This document shows positions 1 to 9,546 of a stretch of 56,038 nucleotides of DNA, piece by piece. The position numbers and the translations under genes were made by a program. Source of the stretch: Lutibacter sp. GTDB lineage: Bacteria > Bacteroidota > Bacteroidia > Flavobacteriales > Flavobacteriaceae. The stretch is taken from positions 1-56,038 of the forward strand of contig JAUYUA010000047.1 of NCBI GenBank assembly GCA_030694935.1, written 5' to 3'. Position 1 is the first letter of the stretch, and each line of letters starts with the position of its first letter. The notes under the pieces are model-generated. The model did no database searches, was not told where the DNA came from, and worked only from the letters and a program-made list of their open reading frames with translations.

Positions 1-756
1 GTTGGCAATTCCTAGTTCTTGAGCACGTTTTTCTTTTTCAACATTTTGAAAGGCCAATTCTTCGTTGGCAATTACCAACTCATCTGCCCGTTTTCCTTTT
101 TCATTGTTTTGAAAAGCCAGTTCTTCATTGGCAATTGCCAACTCATCAGCCCGTTTTTCTTTCTCCTCATTTTGAAAAGCCAGTTCCTTGTTGGCAATCA
201 CCAACTCATCTGCTCGTTTTCCTTTCTCATCATTTTGAAAAGCCAGTTCTTTGTTTGCAACACTTAATTCCTGCGCGCGTTTTTCTTTCTCATTATTTTG
301 AAAGGCCAGTTCTTTGTTTGCGATAGCCAACTCATCTGCTCGTTTTCCTTTTTCATCATTTTGAAACGCCAGTTCTTCATTTGCTATCGCCAGCTCATCT
401 GCCCGTTTTTCTTTCTCCTCATTTTGAAACGCCAGTTCTTTGTTGGCAATCACCAACTCATCAGCCCGTTTTCCTTTCTCATCGTTTTGAAACGCCAATT
501 CTTCGTTGGCAATTCCTAGTTCTTGAGCACGTTTTTCTTTTTCAACATTTTGAAAGGCCAATTCTTCGTTGGCAATTACCAACTCATCTGCCCGTTTTCC
601 TTTTTCATTGTTTTGAAAAGCCAGTTCTTCGTTGGCAACGCCTAATTCTTGTGACCGTTTTTCTTTCTCCTCATTTTGAAACGCCAATTCTTTGTTGGCA
701 ACGCCTAATTCTTGTGACCGTTTTTCTTTCTCCTCATTTTGAAACGCCAATTCTTT
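1..756. repeat. 63-bp tandem repeat array (12 units)
   Basis: Units begin at 1, 64, 127, 190, 253, 316, 379, 442, 505, 568, 631 and 694, with a partial edge at 757. Each starts with a variant of GTTGGCAA. Units 1-2 (1-126) are identical to units 9-10 (505-630), and unit 11 (631-693) is identical to unit 12 (694-756), which indicates recent duplication. The array encodes the coiled coil of the PAS protein on the minus strand. Confidence 0.95.
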
Positions 757-1152
757 GTTGGCTTTTCTTAAATCTATGGCCCATTTTTGAGCGGTAACAT
801 CTCGCGCAGCGGCAAAAACGCCTATAACTTTTCCCGCATCATCTTTATAAATGGAAGCATTGTAAGAGACATCGGTTAAATTTCCATTTTTATGCTTAAT
901 GGTAAGCGGATAATCGACCACAAAACCTTTTTTAAATACCTGAAGATAACCTTCCTGGGCTCTTATTGGGTCTGTAAAATAATCGGAGAAGTTGGTGTTT
1001 ATTAAGTTTTTTCTGGTAATACCCGTAACTTTTATGGAGGCTTCATTAACGTCAGTTATTTTTCCTTCCAAACTAATGGTAACAAATGGATCCAGACTGG
1101 CTTCAATTAAGCTTCGGGTGTATTTTATATTATTGGTTGTATTTGATTCCAT
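1..1152 (-). CDS. PAS-domain protein with 21-residue tandem coiled-coil repeats (C-terminus outside window)
   Basis: The minus-strand frame is open from ATG at 1152 to base 1 (384 codons) and continues beyond the window. Residues about 10-125 form a PAS domain (LIEASLDPFVTISLEGKI, then DVTAQKWAI at its end). From about residue 133 the protein is a tandem repeat of 21 residues (63 bp), consensus NEELAFQNEEKEKRADELVIA, with twelve full units in view. The heptad-compatible, charged repeat predicts a long coiled coil linking the PAS sensor to a missing output domain. In this family the output is commonly a histidine kinase or another PAS/GAF module, but that part is not visible. No signal peptide is seen, so it is likely cytoplasmic. 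The AraC-type gene at 1209-1790 lies just upstream on the same strand, 56 bp away, and may be co-transcribed. Confidence 0.9.
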   Translation of the reverse strand, partial: MESNTTNNIKYTRSLIEASLDPFVTISLEGKITDVNEASIKVTGITRKNLINTNFSDYFTDPIRAQEGYLQVFKKGFVVDYPLTIKHKNGNLTDVSYNASIYKDDAGKVIGVFAAARDVTAQKWAIDLRKANKELAFQNEEKEKRSQELGVANKELAFQNEEKEKRSQELGVANEELAFQNNEKGKRADELVIANEELAFQNVEKEKRAQELGIANEELAFQNDEKGKRADELVIANKELAFQNEEKEKRADELAIANEELAFQNDEKGKRADELAIANKELAFQNNEKEKRAQELSVANKELAFQNDEKGKRADELVIANKELAFQNEEKEKRADELAIANEELAFQNNEKGKRADELVIANEELAFQNVEKEKRAQELGIAN

Positions 1153-1208
1153 TTATGTTTTGGTCTCTTTGTAAAAGTTGGTAATATTAAATGTTTTTTT
1201 TGAGCAAT

Positions 1209-1790
1209 TTATTGATCGCTAATTTGGTTTCCAATCTCTTCAATCGGACTTCTTCTTTTATCTTTCATTTGTTTAAAATGGGAAGGCGAGAGTCCGGTCA
1301 CTTTTTTAAATTGATTGGATAAATGTGCCACACTGCTGTAGTTCATTTTCCAGGCAATTTCGGTAATGTTTAATTCACCATAAATAATTAATTCTTTGAT
1401 GCGTTCAACTTTATGGACAATAATAAACTGCTCAATGGTGGTTCCTTGTACTTCTGAAAATAAATTTGCCAGATAAGTGTAGTCATGATTTAATTTTTCA
1501 CTTAAATAGTCGGAAAAATTTACTTTGATGGCTTCTTCCGAATAATGAACCATTTCAATAATCACATTCTTTATTTTTTCAATCAACATCGCTCTTTTAT
1601 CATCCATCAATTCGAGCCCTGAGTTGAATAATTCCAGCTTTAACTGGGCTCGCTGCTCCTCATTAATGTTTTCCATGATATCCACCTCACCTAAATCAAC
1701 CACAACAAAATGAAGTTTTAGCTTCCTTAAAGCATCTTTTACAGCCATTTTACAACGGTTGCTTACCATATATTTGATATATAACTTCAC
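1209..1790 (-). CDS. AraC-type helix-turn-helix regulator, short form
   Basis: 193 aa. The C-terminal half (about residues 85-180) carries an AraC/XylS DNA-binding domain: LNHDYTYLANLFSEVQGTTIEQFI, then ELNITEIAWKMNYSSVAHLS and FKKVTGLSPSHFK, the usual double helix-turn-helix. The N-terminal ~80 residues (YIKYMVSNRCKMAVKDAL, VDLGEVDI) are typical of a small Bacteroidota group with no classical sugar-binding cupin. Its ligand is unknown. The start at 1790 keeps the whole conserved N-terminus. It sits directly upstream of the PAS repeat gene, so the two may form a signalling pair, but this is inference from position only. Confidence 0.85.
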   Translation of the reverse strand: MKLYIKYMVSNRCKMAVKDALRKLKLHFVVVDLGEVDIMENINEEQRAQLKLELFNSGLELMDDKRAMLIEKIKNVIIEMVHYSEEAIKVNFSDYLSEKLNHDYTYLANLFSEVQGTTIEQFIIVHKVERIKELIIYGELNITEIAWKMNYSSVAHLSNQFKKVTGLSPSHFKQMKDKRRSPIEEIGNQISDQ

Positions 1791-2312
1791 AATTCTAATT
1801 TTTTTTCACAAGGTACAATAAACGCTGAAAATAAATTCGTTTAATATTCTTATAAGTAATTATTTTTTGTGTTTTTATACTTTTTAACTTAAACTTTCTT
1901 TGAAATTAGAAAAAGTGATTTGTTTCTTTTTTTGGTTCACAATTATGTATAACATGCTTAAAACAGGTAAATTTTTACCTGTTATATCAAAGTTGTTTGC
2001 ATTTAACAACTCCAAATTTTTTTTATGAGTAAGAGACGTTGGCGTTTATTATTTCGGGATTTTCATTCAAATAAACGCCGTCATCTCAATATTTTACAAT
2101 TAATCAAAAAGTTACAAAAAATTATCAAAATTGTAAATAATGCTTTGGGGCCGATTTTATGCTATGCCAAGACTTTATTCGTAAAGGAGTCTTAATGCAT
2201 TATTAATCGCATTGAACTAATTAAATGTAATTTATATGAATCTCATAGGGGTTTCTAAGAAACATAATTTCAATACAGCTGCCAATCCTTTAAATTGTGC
2301 AGACTAATGTTT
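1791..2312. other. Intergenic region with a 10-bp hairpin, no convincing gene
   Basis: AT-rich spacer. GGCGTTTATT (2041-2050) and AATAAACGCC (2070-2079) form a perfect inverted repeat with a 19-nt loop. A 56-codon reading frame (2025-2195, plus strand, Lys/Arg rich) covers the hairpin, but no family is recognised and it is not called as a gene. It presumably holds the promoter of the AraC-type gene. Confidence 0.5.
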
Positions 2313-2750
2313 TTAACCTTTTTTATTACCGTTAGATTTTCCTTTTGATTTATAGTGTCCTTTTCCGGGATTGTTTCCAATGCTTTTTTGCGGTGCGCCA
2401 CGATATCCTTTTGCGTATTTAACTTTATGTTGTTTATAATAAGTGTAAGGAGCATTGCCTCGATAATCGGTCATCACCACTTTATACCCATTATACAAAT
2501 CATAATTTCTATATTGATATGGAAGAGATCTTCTATGAACCCAAGAATTTCCTGTATAATAAATAAATCTGGATGTTTGAATATCATAATAGGAATGAAC
2601 ATCCGGAAGATAATAATAACGAACATCTGAATAACCTGAAGGACCCCATTGTGGAGGCGAACCTAAGTTTACGTTTACTGAAATTTGTGCCTGCATTCCG
2701 CCGGCAAAAAATAATCCTATTCCGAGTATAATAAATTTTATTGCTTTCAT
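2313..2750 (-). CDS. Small secreted protein, unknown function
   Basis: 145 aa from the ATG at 2750. A longer frame starting at 2822 would put 24 extra residues before a clear signal peptide (MKAIKFIILGIGLFFAGGMQAQ), so the internal start is preferred. The mature part is rich in Tyr and aromatic residues (VRYYYLPDVHSYYDIQTSRF, IYYTGNSWV) and ends in a basic Gly/Lys/Ser tail (GKGHYKSKGKSNGNKKG). The pattern is that of small envelope or periplasmic proteins of flavobacteria. No catalytic motif is seen and the function is unknown. It stands alone between the AraC-type gene and a repeat-filled spacer. Confidence 0.75.
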   Translation of the reverse strand: MKAIKFIILGIGLFFAGGMQAQISVNVNLGSPPQWGPSGYSDVRYYYLPDVHSYYDIQTSRFIYYTGNSWVHRRSLPYQYRNYDLYNGYKVVMTDYRGNAPYTYYKQHKVKYAKGYRGAPQKSIGNNPGKGHYKSKGKSNGNKKG

Positions 2751-2916
2751 CTTATTTGTGTTTTTAATTATTAATGAGCTCTCTTTATAGAGATACACAA
2801 AGTTGCCCACTTTAAAACACAAATGTGTTACATAACTTTAGGCATTAGTTGTATAATTCACACATTTTTTGTTGAGTTGTTGAGTCGTTTAGTTGTTTAG
2901 TTGTTGATTTGTTTCC

Positions 2917-2951
2917 CTTCGACCCGATAGCTATCGGGTCCGCTCAGGGTG
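2917..2951. repeat. Dispersed palindromic repeat with a nested palindrome
   Basis: The perfect palindrome GACCCGATAGCTATCGGGTC (2921-2940) sits between CCCTTCGA and CCGCTCAGGGT. Those flanks, when joined, resemble the CCCTTCGACTCCGCTCAGGG element at 31733-31753. It looks like one repeat inserted in another. Confidence 0.7.
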
Positions 2952-2970
2952 AAAATTGTTGAATTGTTTA

Positions 2971-3140
2971 CGCGAATTAAGGGTTAGATTTAGTCAATAG
3001 CCGCCTGCTTTAGCTGGCGGGCAAATGTTGAATTTCAAATTGGCTTTAGCCAAAATAATAAATATGTTTTGGCTAAAGCCTTCAATAGGAGCATATTTTA
3101 ATCCGTTGACTAAAGCCAACGGCTATTCAACCCTTAATTC
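2971..3140. repeat. 170-bp palindromic element, copy 1
   Basis: Bounded by the inverted ends GAATTAAGGGTT and AACCCTTAATTC, with further inverted pairs inside (AATAGCCG/CGGCTATT, TTGGCTTTAGCC/GGCTAAAGCC). It has no coding capacity. A second copy of the same length lies 38 bp further on. The structure is MITE- or REP-like. Confidence 0.85.
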
Positions 3141-3178
3141 ACATTAAATGTTATTGGTTATTCGTTATTGGTTATTAA

Positions 3179-3348
3179 CGCGAATTAAGAGTTAAATTTA
3201 GTCAATAGCCGCCTGCTTTAGCTGGCGGGCAAATGTTGAATTTCAAATTGGCTTTAGCCAAAATAATATAAATGTTTTGACTAAAGCCTTCAATATGAAC
3301 ATATTTTAATCCGTTGGCTAAAGCCGACGGCTATTCAACCCTTAATTC
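3179..3348. repeat. 170-bp palindromic element, copy 2
   Basis: Near-identical direct copy of the element at 2971-3140, same length and same orientation, with scattered substitutions. The 38-bp spacer contains TTATTGGTTATTCG-type direct repeats. Confidence 0.85.
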
Positions 3349-3385
3349 ACATTATTAGTTATTCATTCTGAATTTTAAATGACAT

Positions 3386-3455
3386 AACATTTAACTTATA
3401 ACGTTTAACATTTCAACGTTTAACTTTTCAACATATAACTTTTCAACATTTAACT

Positions 3456-3460
<5 letters not shown>
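3386..3460. repeat. Imperfect AT-rich tandem repeat upstream of pyrG
   Basis: Several imperfect copies of a TTTAACTTTTCAACA-like unit of about 15 bp run up to the pyrG promoter. A similar run precedes fdhD (36335-36367). Confidence 0.6.
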
Positions 3461-5130
<1,670 letters not shown>

Positions 5131-5158
5131 TAAGAAACCAAATTTAATTTACATTTAG

Positions 5159-5166
5159 TACATTTG
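5159..5166 (+). promoter_or_regulatory. Putative -7 box for yidC
   Basis: TACATTTG matches TAnnTTTG, 57 bp before the yidC ATG. No clear -33 TTTG is seen. Confidence 0.4.
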
Positions 5167-5222
5167 TCGGGCTTTTTAAATTCTGATAAAAGCATTGGAC
5201 ACATTGACATTTATTTATACCC

Positions 5223-7148
5223 ATGGAAGAAAAGAAATTTGATATTAATTCACTGATAGGTTTTGTGTTATTAGGCGCTATCGTTTTATGGTGGATGTAC
5301 AGCAATCAGCCAACTCCGGAAGAAAAATTGGAAGCTGAGAAAAACAAAATAGAAAACGTAGAAAAAGCAACCGTCACTTCAACACTTACAGATTCAACCA
5401 AAAAATCTGAAATAATTACCCAAGCAACCGATTCACTTTCTTTGGTTAAAGCTCAGGGTCAGCTGGGTGTTTTTGCTTATTCCGCAACACTTCCATCAGC
5501 ACAAGAAGACGGGGAAACAGTATTGGAAAACGATTTGCTTAAATTGGTTATTTCAAATAAAGGAGGACAAATTAAGGAAGCATTGTTAAAAAATTATGTG
5601 ACTTACGATTCTTTGCCATTGTATATGATCAAAGATAACAACGCCACTTTTAACATCAACTTTGGAACTTCCGACAACAGAACATTAAACACAAAAGACC
5701 TGTTTTTTGAGCCTACAGTTACCAAATCTGGAGGAAATCAAGTGCTTTCCATGAAATTAAAAGTTTCTGAAGGCAACTTTTTGGAATATCGATATGTGAT
5801 GAAACCAACAGAATATATGGTCGATTTCACCGTACGTTCCCAAGGATTAAGCGCATCATTGGACGCAAATAAACCGGTTACCTTGGATTATAGCTTAGAA
5901 GCTTTCAGAAAAGAGAAAAGCATCAGTTATGAAAACCAACAAACTGAAATGTATTATGAAAAAGAAGATGAGAAAATAGATTATTTATCCATTGGCGACG
6001 AAGATGATGCGGAAGAATCCGGCGTAAACTGGGTTGCTTACAAACAGCATTTCTTCTCAACAATATTAATTTCGGAACAGGCTTTTTCATCTGCAAAATT
6101 AGCATCAAAAACACTTTCTATAGATCAAGATATTGATACCACATTCACAAAAGCTTTTCACTTAAAAGCGCCGTTGGCATTGCAGGCAGGTGAATTAAAT
6201 TACAATATGAATTGGTATATTGGACCAAATGATTACCAAATTCTAAAAACATACGACCGTAACATTAAAGAAATTGTAAATCTTGGTTGGGGAATTTTCG
6301 GTTATTTAAACCGATGGATTTTTATTCCGGTATTCAACTTTTTGCAATTATTCATTGGAAATTACGGATTAATCATTATTCTGCTTACCATTGTCGTTAG
6401 AATAATTATGTCGCCTTTGGTATACAAATCTTACCTTTCCAGCGCCAAAATGAAGGTTTTGAAACCTGAGATGGAAGACATTAACAAACGTTTGCCAGGA
6501 AAAGAAAACGCCATGAAACGTCAACAAGAAACAATGGCACTACAAAGCAAAGCTGGCGTTAGTCCGCTTGCAGGCTGTATTCCTGCATTGTTGCAAATGC
6601 CCGTTTTCTTTGCTTTGTTCCGCTTTTTTCCATCGAATATAGATTTACGTCAAAAAGGATTTTTATGGGCCACAGATTTATCTGCTTATGATAGTATTTT
6701 TGAATGGAAAACTCATATCCCTTTAGTATCAAGTTTATATGGTAATCATTTCAGTTTATTTCCTGTTTTAGCTTCGGTAGCCATCTTCTTTTATATGAAA
6801 ATGAGCCAAAGTCAGCAAATGGGGATGCAACAACCACAGCAGGAAGGAATGCCCGATATGCAAAAAATGATGAAAATGATGATGTATCTTTCACCGGTGA
6901 TGATGTTGGTTTTCTTTAATATGTATGCCAGCAGTTTAAGTTTGTACTATTTTGTTTCTAACTTATTAACTATCGTCATCATGTTGGTAATTAAGCATTA
7001 TATTATTGATGAGGAAAAAATTCACGCAAAAATTCAGGAGAACAAATTGAAACCTAAAAAAGAGGGCAAGTTTCGTCAACGTTTAAACCAAGCGATGTCT
7101 CAAGCGCAAGAACAACAGGCAAAACAAAAGAAAAAAAATAAAAAGTAA
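5223..7148 (+). CDS. yidC: Membrane protein insertase YidC
   Basis: 641 aa, the long Gram-negative form. It inserts and folds inner-membrane proteins, alone or with SecYEG. One N-terminal membrane helix (about 10-27, FVLLGAIVLWWMYSNQP) is followed by a large periplasmic beta-rich domain (about 60-360). The conserved YidC/Oxa1 core begins near 375 (NYGLIIILLTIVVRIIMSPL, with the conserved Arg in the groove), followed by LQMPVFFALFRFF and three more membrane segments. The C-terminal tail is highly basic (KQKKKNKK), suited to ribosome contact. An intrinsic terminator follows at 7162-7193. Confidence 0.97.
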   Translation: MEEKKFDINSLIGFVLLGAIVLWWMYSNQPTPEEKLEAEKNKIENVEKATVTSTLTDSTKKSEIITQATDSLSLVKAQGQLGVFAYSATLPSAQEDGETVLENDLLKLVISNKGGQIKEALLKNYVTYDSLPLYMIKDNNATFNINFGTSDNRTLNTKDLFFEPTVTKSGGNQVLSMKLKVSEGNFLEYRYVMKPTEYMVDFTVRSQGLSASLDANKPVTLDYSLEAFRKEKSISYENQQTEMYYEKEDEKIDYLSIGDEDDAEESGVNWVAYKQHFFSTILISEQAFSSAKLASKTLSIDQDIDTTFTKAFHLKAPLALQAGELNYNMNWYIGPNDYQILKTYDRNIKEIVNLGWGIFGYLNRWIFIPVFNFLQLFIGNYGLIIILLTIVVRIIMSPLVYKSYLSSAKMKVLKPEMEDINKRLPGKENAMKRQQETMALQSKAGVSPLAGCIPALLQMPVFFALFRFFPSNIDLRQKGFLWATDLSAYDSIFEWKTHIPLVSSLYGNHFSLFPVLASVAIFFYMKMSQSQQMGMQQPQQEGMPDMQKMMKMMMYLSPVMMLVFFNMYASSLSLYYFVSNLLTIVIMLVIKHYIIDEEKIHAKIQENKLKPKKEGKFRQRLNQAMSQAQEQQAKQKKKNKK

Positions 7149-7161
7149 AAAATGTAACATA

Positions 7162-7193
7162 AAAAGTCCTAAACATTTTTATTTAGGACTTTT
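7162..7193 (+). terminator. Intrinsic terminator after yidC
   Basis: A 12-bp stem AAAAGTCCTAAA/TTTAGGACTTTT with an 8-nt loop lies 13 bp after the yidC stop. Confidence 0.8.
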
Positions 7194-7234
7194 ATATTTA
7201 CATTAGGAACCAATACTAACAACCCCTAACCCCA

Positions 7235-7690
7235 ATGTCATCACTAAATAGCAACTATATTATTATAAAGGAGCACAACCTATTAATTGAATCTCATTCC
7301 GGCAATTTAGATTTGGATTCCTATATTAATTTTGTGACAAAAACTTCCAATGATCCTTTATTTTGTTTAAACATGAATTATTACATAGATTTAAGCAAAG
7401 TAATTGTCACTGCGTCAATAGATGATATTAAAAAATACAATGATTTCATCAAAGATAACTTTAGATGTGAAAGAAAAAGAAAGGTCGCATTGGTTACCAA
7501 CACCCCAAACCAAATGGTTTTTGCAACCTTATTTAAAAATAGCAACACGCAAAAGTTAAAAGAAATTGAAGTTTTTTCAACAAAAGAAAGAGCATTCAAT
7601 TGGCTTAACAGCAATCTGAATAAAATTGAAATTATTGATATTTTAGCAAGCTTAAGCAATACCGCTAAAAACATAAAGCAAACACATTAA
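7235..7690 (+). CDS. Hypothetical protein, paralogue A of a tandem pair
   Basis: 151 aa, cytoplasmic (no signal or membrane segment). It aligns along its whole length with the next gene: both share an opening of the type YIIIKEHNLLIESHSGNLD, then DPLF..N..Y.IDL/VHLKKV, the core VALVTNTPNQMVFATLFK and a closing EVFSTKERAFNWLN. The alternating hydrophobic strands and helices resemble small SpoIIAA/STAS-like single-domain proteins, but I cannot assign a family with certainty. The 10-bp gap to the second copy suggests one transcript. Function unknown. Confidence 0.75.
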   Translation: MSSLNSNYIIIKEHNLLIESHSGNLDLDSYINFVTKTSNDPLFCLNMNYYIDLSKVIVTASIDDIKKYNDFIKDNFRCERKRKVALVTNTPNQMVFATLFKNSNTQKLKEIEVFSTKERAFNWLNSNLNKIEIIDILASLSNTAKNIKQTH

Positions 7691-7700
7691 AATTCAATAA

Positions 7701-8132
7701 ATGTCAGGTTTGGTAAGTACTTATAAAATATTAAAGGAATACAACCTAATTGTAGAATATCATACAGGTATTTTAGATGCTGATTCGTTTATAGATTTTA
7801 AGAAGAAAATAGCTTTAGATCCTTTATTTGCACCAAATTTACATTTCTTCGTACATTTAAAAAAGGTTACTTTCAGCACAAATTTGCAAGATATTAACAC
7901 CTATGCCAATTTTTTGGCAGACAATTATAATATTTATGGAAACAGACGTGTTGCGCTTATTACAAACACGCCCAATCAAGTGGTTTTTACCACGATATTT
8001 AAAATGATGCAACAAAATAAATCCCAGTCGGTTGAAATATTTTCAACAAATGAAAACGCATTGGAGTGGTTAAACAATAAGCTTAATAAACCTGAAATTC
8101 TTAGTGTTTTGGCCTCGTTAATGATTGCTTAA
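7701..8132 (+). CDS. Hypothetical protein, paralogue B of a tandem pair
   Basis: 143 aa, clearly homologous to the preceding gene (shared VALITNTPNQVVFTTIFK and VEIFSTNENALEWLNNKL). The pair must come from tandem duplication followed by substantial divergence, since many positions between the conserved blocks differ. No signal peptide, no catalytic motif recognised. A SpoIIAA/STAS-like fold is possible but unproven. The downstream spacer is filled with dispersed repeats. Confidence 0.75.
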   Translation: MSGLVSTYKILKEYNLIVEYHTGILDADSFIDFKKKIALDPLFAPNLHFFVHLKKVTFSTNLQDINTYANFLADNYNIYGNRRVALITNTPNQVVFTTIFKMMQQNKSQSVEIFSTNENALEWLNNKLNKPEILSVLASLMIA

Positions 8133-8435
8133 TTATTCTCTTTTATTGGTTAAAAATAAAAGCAATCTTAAATTAAAATCATCATTTGGGCCTGCCGACC
8201 GTTAGGTTGGCGTTCCCCGCCGGTTGGCAGACCTGCCTGCCGGCAGGCAGGTCGGGTTTTTCACTGCAATCTTTTTTACTTCGCCGAAAAGGCAAATCAA
8301 AAAAGTATGCGTTTATCCTGAGCGTGGTCACTGAGCCTAGTCGAAGTGGAGTCGAAGGACTTCACCCCCTAACGCAAATCACAACAAAAAAATCAATTTC
8401 TGCTTAAATTAACAGCTTTTCTTAATTTTCAGAAT
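8133..8435. repeat. Spacer made of GC-rich dispersed repeats
   Basis: It contains the perfect 22-bp palindrome 8231-8252 (core CCTGCCTGCCGGCAGGCAGG). GGCGTTCCCCGCC (8209-8221) is the reverse complement of 24770-24782. At 8318-8362 there is a run of the CCTGAGC..GTCGAAG family seen elsewhere in the window. GC content is far above the flanks. The open frame across it (8186-8407) is an artefact of the repeats. Confidence 0.8.
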
Positions 8436-9392
8436 TTAGCTCCTTTTGTTCAAAAAAGCCAATACATTTTTTTCAATACGTTCCATAATATTGCTCACAT
8501 CCGATTTTACAAATGTTTCACCGGTGATTTTTTCATACAATTCAATATATCGGTCTGAAATTTCATTTATTTTTTCGTCGGTCATTTCCGGAATTTGTTG
8601 TCCTTCCAATCCCTGAAAACCGTTTGCAATTAACCACTGGCGCACAAACTCTTTCGACAGTTGTTTTTGGTCTTCGCCTTTATTTTGTCTGTCTTCGTAA
8701 CCATCAGCATAAAAATAACGAGAAGAATCGGGTGTGTGAATTTCATCAATCAGCACAATTTCACCCTCTTTTGTTTTACCGAATTCATATTTGGTATCCA
8801 CCAAAATTAAACCGCGTTTTGCAGCAATTTCGGTTCCGCGTTGAAATAAAGCCTTGGTATATTTTTCCAAAATTTCATAATCTTCTTTTAAAACAATTCC
8901 TTTTGAAATAATATCCTCTCTTGAAATATCTTCATCATGATGTCCACCTTCAGCTTTTGTGGAAGGCGTAATCGTTGGTTCTGGGAACTTATCGTTTTCT
9001 TTCATTCCTTCAGGCATTGCAACGCCGCACAAAACACGTTTTCCCAATTTATATTCTCGTGCCGCGTGACCCGATAAATAACTTCGAATAACCATTTCAA
9101 CTTTAAAAGGCGTGCATAAATGACCAACCGCCACATTTGGATCGGGAATGGCAACAATCCAATTTGGCACAATATCTTTGGTCGCTTCCATCATTTTAGC
9201 GGCAATCTGATTTAAAATCTGACCTTTAAACGGAATTTGTTTTGGCATCACCACATCAAAAGCCGAAAGTCTGTCGGAGGCAATCATCACCAAAATTTCA
9301 TCATTGATATTATAAACTTCTCTCACTTTTCCTCTGTAAAACGATTTTTGGTTTGGAAAGTTAAATTCGGTGTTGCTAATGGTATTGCTCAT
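8436..9392 (-). CDS. purC: Phosphoribosylaminoimidazole-succinocarboxamide synthase
   Basis: 318 aa. It catalyses ATP-dependent joining of CAIR and aspartate to SAICAR in de novo purine synthesis. Visible motifs: [12 protein letters not shown] at the start, [21 protein letters not shown], the [13 protein letters not shown] block, GHHDEDIS and the C-terminal [10 protein letters not shown]...[18 protein letters not shown]. The length is that of the longer ~310-residue form (yeast-like) rather than the ~240-residue E. coli form. It stands alone, with repeats on its 3' side and a 150-bp spacer to phoH. Confidence 0.96.
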   Translation of the reverse strand: MSNTISNTEFNFPNQKSFYRGKVREVYNINDEILVMIASDRLSAFDVVMPKQIPFKGQILNQIAAKMMEATKDIVPNWIVAIPDPNVAVGHLCTPFKVEMVIRSYLSGHAAREYKLGKRVLCGVAMPEGMKENDKFPEPTITPSTKAEGGHHDEDISREDIISKGIVLKEDYEILEKYTKALFQRGTEIAAKRGLILVDTKYEFGKTKEGEIVLIDEIHTPDSSRYFYADGYEDRQNKGEDQKQLSKEFVRQWLIANGFQGLEGQQIPEMTDEKINEISDRYIELYEKITGETFVKSDVSNIMERIEKNVLAFLNKRS

Positions 9393-9521
9393 TGCCGTGT
9401 GGATTTATGCGTTTAGTTGTTTATGTATTTAATCGTGTAATCGTTAAATTGTGTAAAAGTATATTTGTTGATTCATTGATTAATAATAGAAATCACATTT
9501 AACTTTTAACTTTTTTAAATT

Positions 9522-9542
9522 CCCCCTTCGGGGGTTAGGGGG
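9522..9542. repeat. GC-rich hairpin repeat between phoH and purC
   Basis: CCCCCTTCGGGGG followed by TTAGGGGG, the same family as 28526-28568. No T run follows it on the phoH strand, so it is listed as a repeat, not an intrinsic terminator. Confidence 0.6.
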
Positions 9543-9546
9543 CTTT

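Noticed and set aside
1-756. Regular 63-bp repeats as a CRISPR array
   Set aside because: Period is 63 bp without distinct spacers, and the whole array is an open minus-strand reading frame of a coiled coil.
135-797. Plus-strand open frames across the first 800 bp
   Set aside because: They are mirror frames of the 63-bp repeat; the minus strand has the PAS domain and a normal start.
2025-2195. 56-codon plus-strand frame rich in Lys and Arg
   Set aside because: No recognised family, and it runs through an inverted repeat; not enough to call a gene.
8186-8407. 73-codon frame in the repeat block
   Set aside because: Composed entirely of dispersed repeats, with low-complexity translation (PAGWQTCLPAGRSG).
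9522-9542. GC hairpin as intrinsic terminator of phoH
   Set aside because: No T run follows on the phoH strand; better explained as a dispersed repeat.
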